NCBI RefSeq assembly: GCF_000003815.2
Contig: NC_049993.1
Span: forward strand, 4,016,891-4,078,890
Source of the DNA: Branchiostoma floridae
Lineage: Eukaryota; Chordata; Leptocardii; Amphioxiformes; Branchiostomatidae
Reading direction: 5' to 3'
Length of the DNA stretch: 62,000 nucleotides
Shown here in pieces: positions 1-12,751 of the stretch. Below the pieces are notes generated by a model that saw nothing but the letters and a program-made list of their open reading frames with translations, ran no database searches and was not told the DNA's origin. Within the stretch, counting starts at the first letter, position 1; each line of letters opens with the position of its first letter. The translations under genes and the position numbers were made by a program.

Positions 1-50
1 CAGGGATTATCTCACCATATACACCTCGGGCCGGGGCATTAACCCTTTAT
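1..50. repeat. Copy of an interspersed repeat overlapping the last visible cadherin exon
   Basis: The first 50 bases match 30628-30678 closely and 37510-37555 more loosely (shared words: ATATACACCTCGGG and GGGGCATTAACCC). Read on the minus strand the cadherin frame stays open through it until a stop at about 7-9, with a possible donor ATG/GTGAGA near 13-18. It is either an exon end supplied by the repeat or intronic read-through past a donor at 87/86. Confidence 0.6.
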
Positions 51-86
51 TGTAATCTAACGGAAACTGATAATTGTTAGACAAAC

Positions 87-3000
87 CTTCCTGCAGTGAG
101 TAGGCAAGTGTCTGGTTAATTCCAAAGTCTTGATCATAGGCGAGGATGGCAGCAGGTGATGTGTTCAGGCTCCCTGTCGCATTCTGTATTTGAATATGGT
201 TATTTCTATTGCAAGCTAAAGGAGGAGAAAGGTCTTTCAATACCATCATACATAAACGTAAAGCCATTCCTTACAGTCCATATATTCTGTACTTTTTTTT
301 ATTTGGAACTTTTACTTTTGAGCTCATTTGAACACACTACTAAGAAATAATGTGTGGAAGATAGCAATATTAATGGGCTAGTAAGTAATTGTTTTTAAAT
401 GGCCACCAAGGTCTTACAGCTATTAAACAGGAAAATAGCTTACCTCCATTACAGTAATTTCATAGATGTCATGCTGGAAGACCGGATCACTATCATCTTC
501 ATCAGTTACAGCTATGATCAGTGTTGTGACGGAACTTCTAAACGGGTTACCAGTGTCCTGAAAACACAAACAGTATAATGCATTACATAGACAAATGTAT
601 AAAAGTGAGACATTTATTTTCAAGTAATGACAATCGAAGCATTGAAAACAGACAACGAAAATCAACCAAGCAATGTATATCGAAGTTTATAAATGTAGAC
701 CTAAAGGCTTAACACTCCATGACAGACATTCCTAAATGCTGAAAATTCTTTATGTTAAATAACTTCCCTTTTCAACTTACCCGAACTTGCACTGACATTT
801 CAAACTGCTTTTCACCATATTCATAATCCAGCGACTTCGACAAGGTCACATCTCCAGTTCGTCCGACAGAAAAGTAGGAAATCTGATAGGGGATGAAATT
901 AAGAGCAATATATTCCTCATACAAATCATGGTTCCAAACTGAGCAAATGTAAAGTTGAAAACAACAGACTGCTAACTTGTTCTATTGCAAATGTGGATAC
1001 TAAGGCATAATTGCTTACATTGCTGAGTAAAGAGAAGATTCTTTGTCCATTTGCCCCACTGTCAATATCTGTAGCTATCAATGTGAAAATGGTTGATCCA
1101 ACTTGAGAGTACTGTGGAGGAAAATCACGAATTTAAAAAAAGAAATGGTACATTTATACAGTAGCTGAAGTCAATATGTTTAATGCGGAATGCCTAGCAT
1201 ATATTTTGAACATTCTGTATCCAGTGAGACAAGGGGTAAAATCTTTATCAAGAGGTAAAATATGCTATCAATTAGGGTAACTTTGTTAAATTCTAAAATC
1301 CCATATCGCACAATAATGTTACCTTTTGCGACTGATCTATAATGAATACTTGTTATTGATTCTGTAAATAATTAATTTTGAGAATAATGGCCCAATTCAC
1401 ATAAATTATATCAGTTGATAATCTTCACTACCAGCATAGCATAGTCCAACGTATGAACTTGATAAATTTACACCATTTATCACCATGGACTTATAGCATT
1501 GAAAATCTAAACTAGCTATCCATATGCATTATTTATATCTATCTGACGTGTGTTCCTCTCTTTCTCCGTCACGAAACAACGAAACAACGAGATTTATAAA
1601 ATTTTGCCGTTAGGTATGCATATTGTATACCGCAAGATAAGCTAAGTACCAAATACGATCCCTCAACTCCTTCTTGGGTCATTTTTTTAAATTCACAATA
1701 AACATACCCCTGCAGTTGAAAGGGGTGCCAAATCTACAATCCATTCTTACTCACAAGAACTATCTACCTAAAGATAATTTGTATAGCGTATCAAGAACAT
1801 TAGATATCAAAATCGTAACTTCCACTGCAGCAAGTACATTACATTTCATTCCATACACATTAATAGGAAGTGATGTTTGATTGTTTTTACTTTCATGACA
1901 AACAATTTGTTAACATACCTCACTAACGGTAGTGCTATAGGGTGTTTCTTGGAACTCGGGGCTGTTGTCATTTTCATCCGTTATTGTGACAATTATTACC
2001 GTCGATCTCTGAGGAAGTTGACAAATATTTTCTCAATGCTAGTAAGATAATATAGAATTGTGTACAGTGAAAAATATATTTAACCTTTAAATGTAATGTC
2101 ATGTGTCTATTTTCATCTAAACCAATAACATATACATGTTGGCAGAAGGTATTGTGCAGGAAACCCAAAATATTCTTCTTCTATTTTTTTTATATCGAAT
2201 ACGCAACTAGAAATGTACTGAATGGTAATGTATCCCATATATACTTATAACATGTGTAACAATAGACCAAAAAACATCTTCAAAACCTAAACTCATAATC
2301 TGTCAGAGGACTAATTTGCATTTCTTTGACCGTACGAATACCCAATGTGAGGTTATACATGAAATATATTACATACCGGTACATTGCCGTTTACAGGAGA
2401 TATGCACTCCAGTAGAATTCTGATCGAACCATCAATATTGAACGGTGGCTGCAGTTTGGAACAAAGAAGGCAAGATGTATACTAAATATATTATATATTC
2501 CTTTTTTTATGAATATCATTTTCCTTCATTTATGAAGTATCGCTACAGTATTTCCAATTAGAAATAAATGATTGTTCCTTACCGCATCTCTATCAATATC
2601 TTGATCCAAAACTAAGGGAACAAATGTCGCATTATCCTGTAGGTCTAAGCTGAAGTATCCTCCCGGTGTCTGTGATGTTAGGGCGATGCTTGTGATGTCC
2701 ACCCCAAAGGTTCCGGAGAAATCCAAGGTTGTAACTGCCTCACCTATAGCGATTAGTGGGAACATTTCATTTTCAGAAGGGAACTTTTCAATTATGTTCA
2801 CATTAATGGCAACTGAATTCTATATTAAGGGAATAATGGCAATACCTGGACTAATGTTTTATAAATGGGGCACCATTGCATCTAAAGGCTTATTAAATTG
2901 TAACACTGGAAAGACTTCTGAGAAGTTTTCAATGCTATATTGAAAGAACAGATAGAGAATGCAGAAAAATAAAGTAGGAACTAGGAAGGCAACATTTTTT

Positions 3001-4080
3001 TTAGAAAATTTACGGTATTTCCCTCCCAGTAATTTGTCTTTTGTTAAGCTACTCACATACAATGCTATTCTAAAAGTCCCACTCATCCGGCGTCGTCAAA
3101 AAAAGATAAAAAGATAATACATTTATAACGTATGCAACTTGATTCAGTCATTGTATTACAGCGATAATGTATACTGTTATTTTTACATTAGCCTAGCCTT
3201 CATTTAATTCCTTTTTTCTCAGAACGTTTCATGATCGATGTGAGCTTATTCGTTTGACTGCTAAGCATAAAACATTTTTAATGGCAATTCATAATTCTCA
3301 TCAATAAAGGCTTGGCCATACCTGCTGTAAAGCTGTTCTCCGCAATGTTGAAAATGAACGTACTGCCACCCGTTCCATTTACCCAGCAAACATCTGTCAT
3401 AAAATGTCACTAAAGTTTTAGGCCATTGATTGATGACTTGATAAGAATGATAAAGATTGAATGTATTCATGTATGGCAGCCATATACTTATTCTGTCTTA
3501 AAGGTGTGTATAACCATCCAAAATATGTTTCTTATTACGAAAATTCACATCCAAAGTTTTATTGATGGTTTAATAAGATGGTAATAAATGGAGTTTGTGA
3601 TGATTCCACGCGAACGGGCCACGGGTCTCACACTAAGAAACTCTAGGACAATCAGTTTACCAACTGCCCGTACTTAGCAAGGCTTAGCAAGTCCTTTCTT
3701 CATTGCGCCATCCGTCTCTAACAACAAGGCAATTTCCAATCAACACTTAGTACCGAGTTACAAACTGTGCAGACAATGGCTGAATTGATTTTAATCAATA
3801 ATTTATGCTATGAACATTGGAATGTAAAAATGTTCGTATGCGGCTATTGTTCTTCTGTGTTTTATTCGGTTATGGTAAAGCCTGACGTGTGTAATAAGGT
3901 CAAAATTCGGGTGAATGTGTCTTTGGCCGCGAAAACCTTACTGAATAATACATTGACACTGACGATGGAAGAAGATGAAAACTTCTTACCTTGTGCTGTG
4001 ACGTCGTACCTCCCCAGAAGAAATACCAGTGTTGCAGCAAACACCCAGCTGGATGATCCACTTACCCAGACCTTCGTCAT
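87..4080 (-). CDS. Cadherin-repeat protein, N-terminal part (protocadherin-15/cadherin-related type), 5'-complete, 3' off the window
   Basis: Cell-surface calcium-dependent adhesion protein by family. Exons, read on the minus strand: 4080-3990 (signal peptide, starts MTKVWVSGSSSWVF, phase 1), 2743-2583, 2448-2377, 2008-1919, 1111-1019, 882-781, 557-444 and 183 to about 87. Every junction has GT/AG and the reading frame is kept; all internal junctions after the first are phase 0. Joined, this gives about 300 residues with cadherin landmarks: DQDIDRDAPP, the linker TDENDNSPEF, ATDIDSGANG, LDYEYGEKQFEMSVQVRD, TDEDDSDPVF and YDQDFGINQTLAYS. So it holds an atypical first repeat, a complete second and the start of a third. 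The Cys in the first repeat (LLECI) and the DRDAPP motif recall protocadherin-15/cadherin-related proteins, but the exact orthologue is not settled. The end of the last exon is uncertain because the sequence runs into an interspersed repeat at 1-50. Confidence 0.85.
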
Positions 4081-4767
4081 ATTTCTACAGCAGTCTCACA
4101 AGGGCAGGTACCGTCTTAGATAGATTTCTCTGATTTACCGTACTTTGGTCACACTTTGGTCGGCTTGAATGTCGCCTCCTGACCGCCGACAGACTCGTTG
4201 AAAGCCGTCCGTGAAATGCTCACAATGGCACGGCTGGGCCGTTGGACTTCGCCCCTGTAAAACCCAAAGGTAAGAAGGCACAAGCTTCAAGGTTCTTCAA
4301 GGTGCTGTTGTACCTGCGTTAAGTTATTTACATCGTAGTGCTCTCTAGACCAGCCAACTCCGAACGTTCTAAGTTACCCTGTTTATTCCTTACAACGAGG
4401 TAAATAGAAGGCACATGGTATACGTCATACGTTAGATACCTCACAAATTTACATACCCCATCATAAATAAAGGTCATTTTGTCAGATCTACATGTACAAG
4501 TATCATTAAAATCCTGTACAAAAGGCTGGAAAGACGTTCGGAGAATGAAGCCAGTGCTAGTTGTGAACTTCAGATAAAACAAATAAGTATGTTGTCCGAT
4601 CCCTGTTAATACAGATTCCAAATATAAGATCATGCTGTCACAACATATGTATTTGAGCTAGCCATATATATGACATGGTCGATATCGATCTTCCAAATTG
4701 TAAACCTTTACCCACGAGTTCAATCTTCGTCCAGAAAACCGGGACAATGCGAACAAACAAGACAAGT

Positions 4768-5221
4768 CTCCTCTAAAAACATTACGGGAGTTGCATTTAC
4801 GACATGGTTCATGCGATCGTCGGGGGCTGTTTGTTCGATGTGACAGGTTGTTTGCATACCTGTTGATCAATGGCGGTGCCTGAACTATGCCCTTACTTGT
4901 TGTTAGTAATACGTAAAATGTATTTCTTACCACAATTTCCGTATGCATATATAACACACCTTAGTTGTTCCCATTTTGTTTTTGTATACGTCCTAGCTAT
5001 AGCATATATATCATGACGTTACCTTAGTTCTGCTAATATTTTGTTTTTGTATACGCCCTAGCTGTCATTGTTCTAAGATTGTCTAAGGAAAGCAAAGGGG
5101 TACATATCTTAGGCGGTACTTTTTAGTTTGGGCTAACAGAAAACGAAAAGGCTCCTCTGAAAACATTACGGGGGTTGCATTTAAGACATGGTTATTACGA
5201 TCGTCGGGGGCTGTATGTTCG
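4768..5221. repeat. Pair of about 70-bp direct repeats (4768-4837 and 5152-5221)
   Basis: Both copies contain AACATTACGGG, TTGCATTTA, GACATGGTT and GATCGTCGGGGGCTGT in the same order with scattered mismatches. A second short pair, TTTTGTTTTTGTATACG, sits at about 4977 and 5041. The rest of 4081-5678 is the region upstream of the cadherin start; I see no coding exon or RNA gene in it. Confidence 0.6.
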
Positions 5222-5687
5222 CAGCAATACCTCTTGATCCTTTGGTTGAGTTTGATTGTATTTTGGAATCAATTCTAACCCGATCAAAGATCAAACCTAT
5301 AAGATATTTGCATTTCCCATGGCAAGTGATTCCTATTATTCAGTGGAGGGTGACTGCCGCCACCTTTAGACTTCAATGTACATGGACTACTGGTGCACTT
5401 TGACCCAACAGCTGCTCCGTGTGAACTCTATACTATCCAAACCTACCTCTGGACTATGAAGAAGGCATGGCGTCCAACTGGGGGTGCTAAAAACTCCGTT
5501 TAGAAGCCGATAACACAACGCCAGAGTGTGTACGGTCCCACCCGTTTATCTCTGTAGCGGACCAGCTCACCCGGGGCAACGGTCACAACAGTAACTAAGG
5601 GAACGGCAAGTTATCTGGATCATATATCACGAAACCTCGCCCCATTTGTTCATACAACTCCACACGTCCATGTCTAACACAAATATT

Positions 5688-5885
5688 TAGCCTCTATAGC
5701 AGGCTCTCTGGGGCTCATAATACACTTTTGCTGGCCATTTCTTTTTGTACTGGATGGCTGATTGCCCTTCAAGGGGCCAATAAATCAGCGACGGCCGGCC
5801 ATCAGCGACCCAGTACAAAGCGAAATGGCCAGCAAAAGAGTATTATGGGCCGAAAAAGGCCCCAGAGAGCCTGCTATGGAGGCTA
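5688..5885. mobile_element. Short inverted-repeat element (MITE) with a 9-bp target duplication
   Basis: The ends are inverted copies: TAGCCTCTATAGCAGG on the left, and its complement TAGCCTCCATAGCAGG read from the right. The arms extend about 65 bp inward with few mismatches (GCTCTCTGGGGC, TTTTGCTGGCCATTTC). The flanks ACAAATATT (5679-5687) and ACCAATATT (5886-5894) match at eight of nine bases, as expected for a target-site duplication. It has no coding capacity. Confidence 0.8.
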
Positions 5886-5894
5886 ACCAATATT

Positions 5895-8185
5895 GAGGTT
5901 CGACGGAAGGCGAAATTATGAAGCGATTTTGTTAGTCATCTAAATTAAATGTAGTTCTAATATGATATTTATGCGATTACATTTTTGCTATGATAAAGTT
6001 TCGAATTTCTAATCTCGTCCTGCATTTCTGTAGTAACGAGCTAAGTTAGTAGTTATTGGGGCATTCCGGCTTATAAGTGAGTGTTTTCTGATACTTTTTG
6101 GATACAAATTCACCCGACTTTTCGGCAAGTTATCTCGTTTGTTTTTTTGCCAAAAATCCTTTTCTAAATTCTGGTGTCATAAACACGTACAGAATCAGTA
6201 ATGAAATGTACGTTTGGGATCTAAAAAGTATAATTTTTATTTTAGATTCTTTATTCTCAACTTAAAATTACTCAAAGAAAACGAATTTCCCAAGGAAAAC
6301 AACTTAAATGCTTCAATAGCTTAGTACTTTCTGTCAATAAAGATGAAAGTAGAAGAAAATAGACATAATTACTTTTTCGCAACCTCCAGTGACACGATTC
6401 TTGAAAAGCGATACTATTTGGTCATCGGGTGCGAAAAATAACGCATTACCTTTAGTTCCAGCACATTCCACTATACGAAAAATACTTCACTAGCCGGTCA
6501 ACTTCCCAATGACAAAAAACATGACAATTCACAGGCTTTTTCAAGGAAATCTGTTACTAGTACATATTAAGATTGACGTAACGATCACTAAGACAAACTT
6601 GTGAAGACAACTACATTCACTTGCGGTGTTGTACCGAGCCACATTTGAACTCCGACCCGGAAACAGTCAACGCTGAAGAACTTCTGTCCAACAAGTCACG
6701 TCAGCGAGTTGGAGCAAGGTTGGAGGTACGAATTCTAGAATGTTTATAACAGTGTTTTATAAAACATTCTAGTATATGTTTTACACGTTATGTATGTCGA
6801 ATTTTTATAGAAACCAAGAGATGGTTATAACAGTTTATGGTAGATTTAGTCGTTGAACGAAGGCAAAGATTTGTGAGGCTAAGATCGGGATGTGGCTTAA
6901 GCTAGGGAGGCCGATGCGAATCTTACAAAAAAAGGTTACCAAAGTTTATCGTATTTTGTTGCCACCATTTTCCCGAACATCTACTTGTAGCGTCGTTCAG
7001 ATATTCTCTGAAGTATACAGGTCATATGGAGAGTCATATTGTGTCCGAAAATTTGCTACTTTTCCACCCTTCCGTGTATGTACCATGGAAATTGTCGTTT
7101 TCTACATGTGTGTATCGTGGGGCGCGTGCCTCGTGCTTTTTTTGGTAACGCCTCAGGAGCGACGTCTTAAAAACAGCATCTGACAATGGCAAAGCGTTAC
7201 CAGCTTCATTGATTCTGCTCTGGCTAGTTTTGTTTGATTTTAACATAGTTTAGGTTAAGCTTAATTTATTATTGCCACATTTGTAACATATCATTTCAAA
7301 GTATCTGGACAAACTTTTAGAGCAATGTGTTAGCAGCCTCACTGGAAGATTGATAATTTTCTTTATCTGTGACATTGTTTAGGTCAAGCTAAGTATTGAT
7401 TCATTTGATACAGGAAGTGACAGATCAAAGAAGAAGAAGAACAAGCAGATATCATGAGTTGTGAGAACTCGGTGAAATCATACATTACCATTATCAATCA
7501 TATCGTAACTATGTTTTTGATTGCATCGTTCTTATAATTATATGGTTCTTGGAATCATAAGGACTCTAGTTTGTGCATGAACAGTTCACGGTACAGCCAG
7601 CCCAATTTTTAAAAGATGGTTTTGTTAGCATGAGTTGAAAGAGTGTGTTGATGGTTTATGGAAATTCAAACAAGCAGCCTTCTTTGCTAGGATAGGACTT
7701 CTAGACTCAAAACATGTGATTTGGTTGGAGAAGACCTTCAATGTTATAGAAAGGGTACCCTAATGTACAAAATTAGACATGTATTTGCATGTATTTACAT
7801 GTTACTGGTTGATAATATGAATCCGTCATACCAAGGAGGTTATATAACCTCATTGGTCATACATAGTATTGAAATACAATGTAGTATTGAAATCTGGATG
7901 AAAGAAAAAAATGCAATTGTTTTTTCTTTGTTACGGCTGTACTCTGAATCAGAAAAAAAAAAGCAAGATTGACGATGGAATGTCAACATGATTTTCGAAA
8001 ATCAGCCACTCATCAACATATTTATAATAATATTTGACTTACACCTGTATTCCGGTAGCATTGTATGTACTTAAGAAAGAGAAGCGTTTTATCGTTATTT
8101 GATGACAGATATCGTAGTCAGTAGACTAAAGTAAAAGGTCTAGAATAAGCTTATCAACAACATAAAAATCTTTCTTTCCTAACAG
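5895..8185. other. Intergenic stretch without a recognisable gene; one hairpin
   Basis: AT-rich DNA between the cadherin 5' end and the zinc-finger exon. The only structure I can support is an inverted repeat at 6735-6772, CTAGAATGTT...AACATTCTAG, with a short A/T-rich middle. Earlier exons of the zinc-finger gene probably lie here, but I could not identify any. Confidence 0.5.
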
Positions 8186-8920
8186 ATAAAATCAGAAGAT
8201 GGAAGATCCAAGCTGCAGATCTGGACAACAGACAAAAACACTGGTGGTAATTCCTACATCTGTGGGGAGTGTGGGTACTGGACAGCTCAAAAATTAACCT
8301 TTTTCAGACACATGAGAACCCATACAGGCGAAAAGCCATACAAGTGTGACCAGCGTGGCTATACTGCAGCACAGAAATGCAGTTTGGACCAACATCTAGC
8401 AAAACACACTGGAGAGAAACCCTACATGTGTGGGGAGTGTGGATACAGGACAGCTAAAAAGCCAACCTTATTCAGACACATCAGAACTCAGACGGGAGAA
8501 AATCCCTATGTGTGTGAGGAATGTGGGTACAGTGTAACCCAAAAGTCTCACTTATCCCAGCACATGAGAACCCACACAGGGGAAAAACCCTACAAGTGTG
8601 ACCAATGTGACTATTCTGCAGCACAAAAATCCACTTTGGACCAACATCATCTGTCAAAACACACTGAAGAGAAACCCTACAAATGTAACCACTGTGACTA
8701 TTTGGCTAGAAGTAGAGCTGGTTTGGACTATCATCTTAAAACGAAACATACTGGACAAAAGCCCTTCATGTGTGGCATTTGTGGATACAGGTCAGCACTA
8801 CCCTTAACCCGGCATATGAGAACTCACACAGGGGAAAAACCATATAAATGTGACCAGTGTGACTATTCCGCAGCACGGAAATACAGTTTGGACTATCACC
8901 GTCAAACTAAGCACAACTAA
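8186..8920 (+). CDS. C2H2 zinc-finger protein, terminal exon with eight fingers
   Basis: Likely a nucleic-acid-binding protein. The exon starts after the acceptor TTTCCTAACAG and is open from base 1 with IKSEDGR, a lead-in with a sumoylation-like PsiKxE pattern, then runs 244 codons to TAA. Eight fingers follow at about residues 24-46, 52-74, 80-102, 108-130, 136-159, 165-188, 194-214 and 220-243, joined by TGEKPY-type linkers. Finger 2 has lost its second Cys (CDQRG), finger 3 ends HIRTQ instead of H-x3-H, and finger 7 is two residues short between the second Cys and first His, so probably five fingers are fully canonical. The start codon must be in an upstream exon; an ATG in the exon at 8198 is out of frame. 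No effector domain is visible, so the target is unknown. Confidence 0.9.
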   Translation: MKSEDGRSKLQIWTTDKNTGGNSYICGECGYWTAQKLTFFRHMRTHTGEKPYKCDQRGYTAAQKCSLDQHLAKHTGEKPYMCGECGYRTAKKPTLFRHIRTQTGENPYVCEECGYSVTQKSHLSQHMRTHTGEKPYKCDQCDYSAAQKSTLDQHHLSKHTEEKPYKCNHCDYLARSRAGLDYHLKTKHTGQKPFMCGICGYRSALPLTRHMRTHTGEKPYKCDQCDYSAARKYSLDYHRQTKHN

Positions 8921-9022
8921 GAAAACCTACATGTGTGGGTACATTGCATATTTTAAGTCCCATCCAAGCGTGATCATCCGAACAGGAAAATCTGAAAGCA
9001 ATCAGACAAATACACTAGTGTA

Positions 9023-9563
9023 CGAGGGGTGATCAACAAGTCCTCGGCCTCACCCAGAAATAATAAGCACAGCTCAAAATTTGTGGCACAACTTCATAAT
9101 ATGAAGCCTTTTATCAATATCTTCCAAATTTCAAATCATTGCAGTTATTACTTTCCAGGTATCCGCTTTTTGCAAATCAGAAGGTAAGTGGTGAGAAAAA
9201 CAAGGGTGAATTGTGATCAGACGTGTGGGTCGAGTTCCCCATTCCGCAAATTCTTTGTCAATTACAAAAGACATTGTCAACATGTTTGATAATTATTCTC
9301 TTCCGATTTCAAGCAGAAAGAAGTGGGTATCTGACTTCTAGCAACACAAGTTGACCCGCGCACCTCAGGTCGCAGCCCAATTGTCCACATTTATTCCTTA
9401 ACTCTAGTTTTGATGATACCTAACGTTACTGGGTATCGCTTGAAAAGTAATTTGAATTTTGGTAAACATTCATATAAGACTCTATACTTGACATCTATGC
9501 TTTGAAATCCGAGTTGTGCTTATTATTTCTGGGTTAGGCCGAGGACTTATTGATCACACCTCG
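9023..9563. mobile_element. Non-autonomous mariner-type element with TA target sites
   Basis: It is bounded by TA dinucleotides at 9021-9022 and 9564-9565. The termini are inverted copies about 50 bp long: CGAGGGGTGATCAACAAGTC on the left, and the right end read backwards begins CGAGGTGTGATCAATAAGTC. The arms continue through CTCGGCCT and AGAAATAATAAGCACA. The 541-bp body has no open transposase frame. Confidence 0.85.
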
Positions 9564-10027
9564 TAAGCACTACAGATGTACCCCATGTATCTGCAATGAG
9601 AAGATGTAGGTTGGAGATACATTTTGCCCAGAAAAGGACCTAAGTGAGCATCCTGTTTTGGGATGCTTTGATAACTCATGAGTAATCAAATCTTACCAGC
9701 CTCGTCAATGTGTTTTTTCCCTGCAGTACAAGTACACAAATCCATATTTTATTAGTCAGGAACATGACAAGATAGGGAGGAATATAGATGGCAAAGAGGA
9801 GAGTCAGTTTATGTCATATGTAAACTTATATATATTGTAGCAGAGGTTGAGGAGGGTTTCAGTATATGCAGTACTTTATACATGTGCAACAATATAAGCA
9901 ATGATGTATGCATGTTCAGATTTTCCATCGTTTACATCTGACGTTTTTAATGTTTTGGTTTGTTACTATCATATTGATATCATTGTAGTAGTATAGTTAA
10001 TTATAGTTAATCATAAAGTTGTAGCCT

Positions 10028-10377
10028 GTGATCAATATTACAGTAGTAGTACTTGTACATGTAGTAGTAGTATTGTAGTTACTATTAGTAGTAGTATAGG
10101 ACGTTACTTCAAATTGCGAGCAGTAGGCAGATGTTCATCATTAATCACCGAAGGAGAAGTTTATGACTTGTTGTTGTTATAACTGTTATTTTGTACTAGC
10201 CGGTGATCAATATTATACTGTAGTAGTGCTTGTAGTAGTAGTAGTGTAGTAGCTGTTACAGTAAGTAGTAGTATAGAACATTATTTTAAACTGCCAGCAG
10301 TAGTTAAGTAGATGCTCGTCATCAACCACTGACGGAGTAGTTTGTGACTTGCTGTTATAACTGCTGTTTTGTACTGC
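10028..10377. repeat. Tandem duplication of a 175-bp unit rich in AGT triplets
   Basis: Unit 1 is 10028-10202 and unit 2 is 10203-10377. Both start GTGATCAATATTA, carry a stretch of AGTAGTAGT triplets, and end in TTGT(G/T)ACTTG followed by TTATAACTG and TTTTGTACT. The surrounding 9566-10620 is intergenic; nothing else is recognisable. Confidence 0.75.
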
Positions 10378-10621
10378 TAAGCTTTATGTGAATTAGGACC
10401 AGATGCTTTCTTGTTTACTTCTGACCCTTTCTGTTTCGTAGAGTAACAAGAACTTGTTGGCTGTCTTAGATGCTTGTCTGTGGTTTGTTTTATCACAGTC
10501 TGCTTGAAACTTCACCTTCCACAAATGTGACCGGACACTTAGTTTTATCGAGAAAACATAACGTGCCATTTGCAACAAAAAAAAACTATTTTAAAACTTA
10601 TGACGCATCTACACTAACATC

Positions 10622-11916
10622 AATACCTCCATGAAATATTCATGGTTATATTTTCAGTAGCATTTGTGTGTGTTTGTGAACATAAGTCAAGAACGGCTGT
10701 GTCTCTTGGTTTCACACTCAGTGTATTGGTAGGGTGTGACGAAATCTGAAAATGATTAGAATTTTGGCCTCCTGGTAGTTTCTCTTGGTATTTTAGCATT
10801 TTTTTACTTTCGGTTTTTCTACTTCGTGATCTAAACCACTGGTTTTGGGGTATTAGATAGCGCTGTTATAAGATACAAACGTTTTAAAGATTTCAGTTGT
10901 ATGAAAAAACATAATTATGGCATGGTGTTGTTAATCACATACACATATCACAATTATAAAATGCCCATTATTAATCATAAAGTGGTTTTGCAATTTTTAC
11001 ATAAATTATGCAAATAAGTTCCCATTACCATATTTGGTATCTGCATATATTCCACCTATCATAATTAACATGTGTTACATGTATTGAAGTCCAGTTATTG
11101 AAAACAATGGAACTATACAATTTCCTCATTAATTATGCAAATTAAGTCCTCATTTGCATAAAATGCATATCATTTTGAACATCTTTGCCCAAGCTACCTG
11201 CATACCTAAAATGCAGGCAATCCGTCGTTCTTTTCTGCAGTTATCCTCTTTGGAGTGTCTTTACAAAACACTTCTGCAGTTCCACAATTAAATGTAAGGG
11301 GACTGAAACTTGCTCCACTTTTTCATGGCGCTAAAAGCTATCTACCACCAAAATGTCACGACCATATCACGTCCAGGACAAGAGATACATTGAAAACACT
11401 GCTATGATAGAATATTCTCATTAATTATGCAAATGTTCTCCTATTTTGCAAAATTAGTATCTTATCTTGTAAAACATTGTCTAAGGTACCGACATACCAA
11501 AAATCATGAAAATCCGTTGTTCCCTTCTTGAGTTATCTTCGTCAGAAGTTTTTGACAAAAATGCCCCTTCTATCCCCAAACTAGACGCTAGGGGGCCCAA
11601 ATTTATGTCACTTCTTCCTGAGCACAAGAGCTATCGTACACTTTAAAATCGTGACCATAGCATGTTCAGAACACCAAGATAGCAAAACCGGAAGTTGCGC
11701 TGCAGTACCAAGGGAAGTCGCTAGGGGGTCCAAAATCTAATCATTTTCAGCTTTCATCACACACTACCAACACACCAAGTATGAAACCAATTCCCCTAGC
11801 CGTTCTTGAGTTATCTTGTTTACACACAGACATACACTCAGACACACACACAGACACACACACAGACAGACAAACGCGGGGTAAAATATAACCTCCATGA
11901 CATTTCATGGAGGTAA
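10622..11916. repeat. Long interspersed repeat (CTAGGGGGCCCA family) ending in a CA microsatellite
   Basis: The ends carry the same palindromic word, ACCTCCATGAAAT at the left and ACCTCCATGACATTTCATGG at the right. Inside, the motifs GCTAGGGGG(C/T)CCAAA, AAATCATGA and TCTTGAGTTATC recur every 120-180 bp, and a run of CA/CACAGA lies at 11822-11868. Related copies occur at 38760-39480 and 44690-45135. No coding frame. Confidence 0.7.
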
Positions 11917-12521
11917 TAAAGTCTGTCTGAAACAACAGGATCCCGCATGTGGTATGTTCATGTAATGTTTCACCACATTTTAGATTAACTATTGTTTTCA
12001 AAATCTGTCTCTTTTCACTTTATGTTTACGGTCTGCTGTATGGAAGGTAAAATGGCATAAGTAAGGCATCAAAATATTATGACGTGTGTAGACTAATCCA
12101 ATCTAATTTCATATTCATATTTTGAAGTTATCTAGAGAAAAATTATACATTTTCGAGCAAATTTCAATAGATTTTCCAATCCTATACCGATTTAACATCG
12201 TAACAGGACATTTTGTTTCCAATTCTAACGTTAAAGACTAGCTTCATTTCAAAGTTTTTTCAGTGTTTTGCAGCAGACTATTGGCAATATATGTGCGATA
12301 AGTCGCAATAAGATCACTAGCTTTCGTTCGCCTTTTGAAATACTGTATATACTTTGATATCTGTACCCGCCCCCAACTCCTTAAAAAATTGTTTACGACT
12401 TTTGCGAAAATGAAGTAGCGTTTGCCACACGTCATGCCTCTGATGGGGTACAGACTAATCAGGTTATTTTTCTTGACCATATTTGGGCATGTTTAGCTGT
12501 TTACAGACTGCGTTGTATGCA

Positions 12522-12529
12522 TATAAAAG
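12522..12529 (+). promoter_or_regulatory. TATA box candidate for the EGF/lectin gene
   Basis: TATAAAAG lies about 225 bp upstream of the first ATG (12752), in a segment that shifts from AT-rich to GC-rich (12560-12700), as expected of a 5' UTR. A start site near 12550 would give a UTR of about 200 bases. No transcript evidence is available. Confidence 0.45.
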
Positions 12530-12751
12530 TAGAAGTATGTAAATTACAGTAGAAATACACGCGCAAGCACTCCAAGCCCGATTCAAGCGGACGGCAGCGG
12601 AGAAACCAGCGGGCCTCCTTCCTAGTCCTACCGCCTAGTCTACGTCCGTCGGCGCCGTCGTAACGCTTCTATCAAATACGTTGCTAGAAAAGACGTCTTC
12701 AGAAACCATAGAAGGCGGCAAACCAGCCTAATCTCGGGTCGTCAGGGTAAG

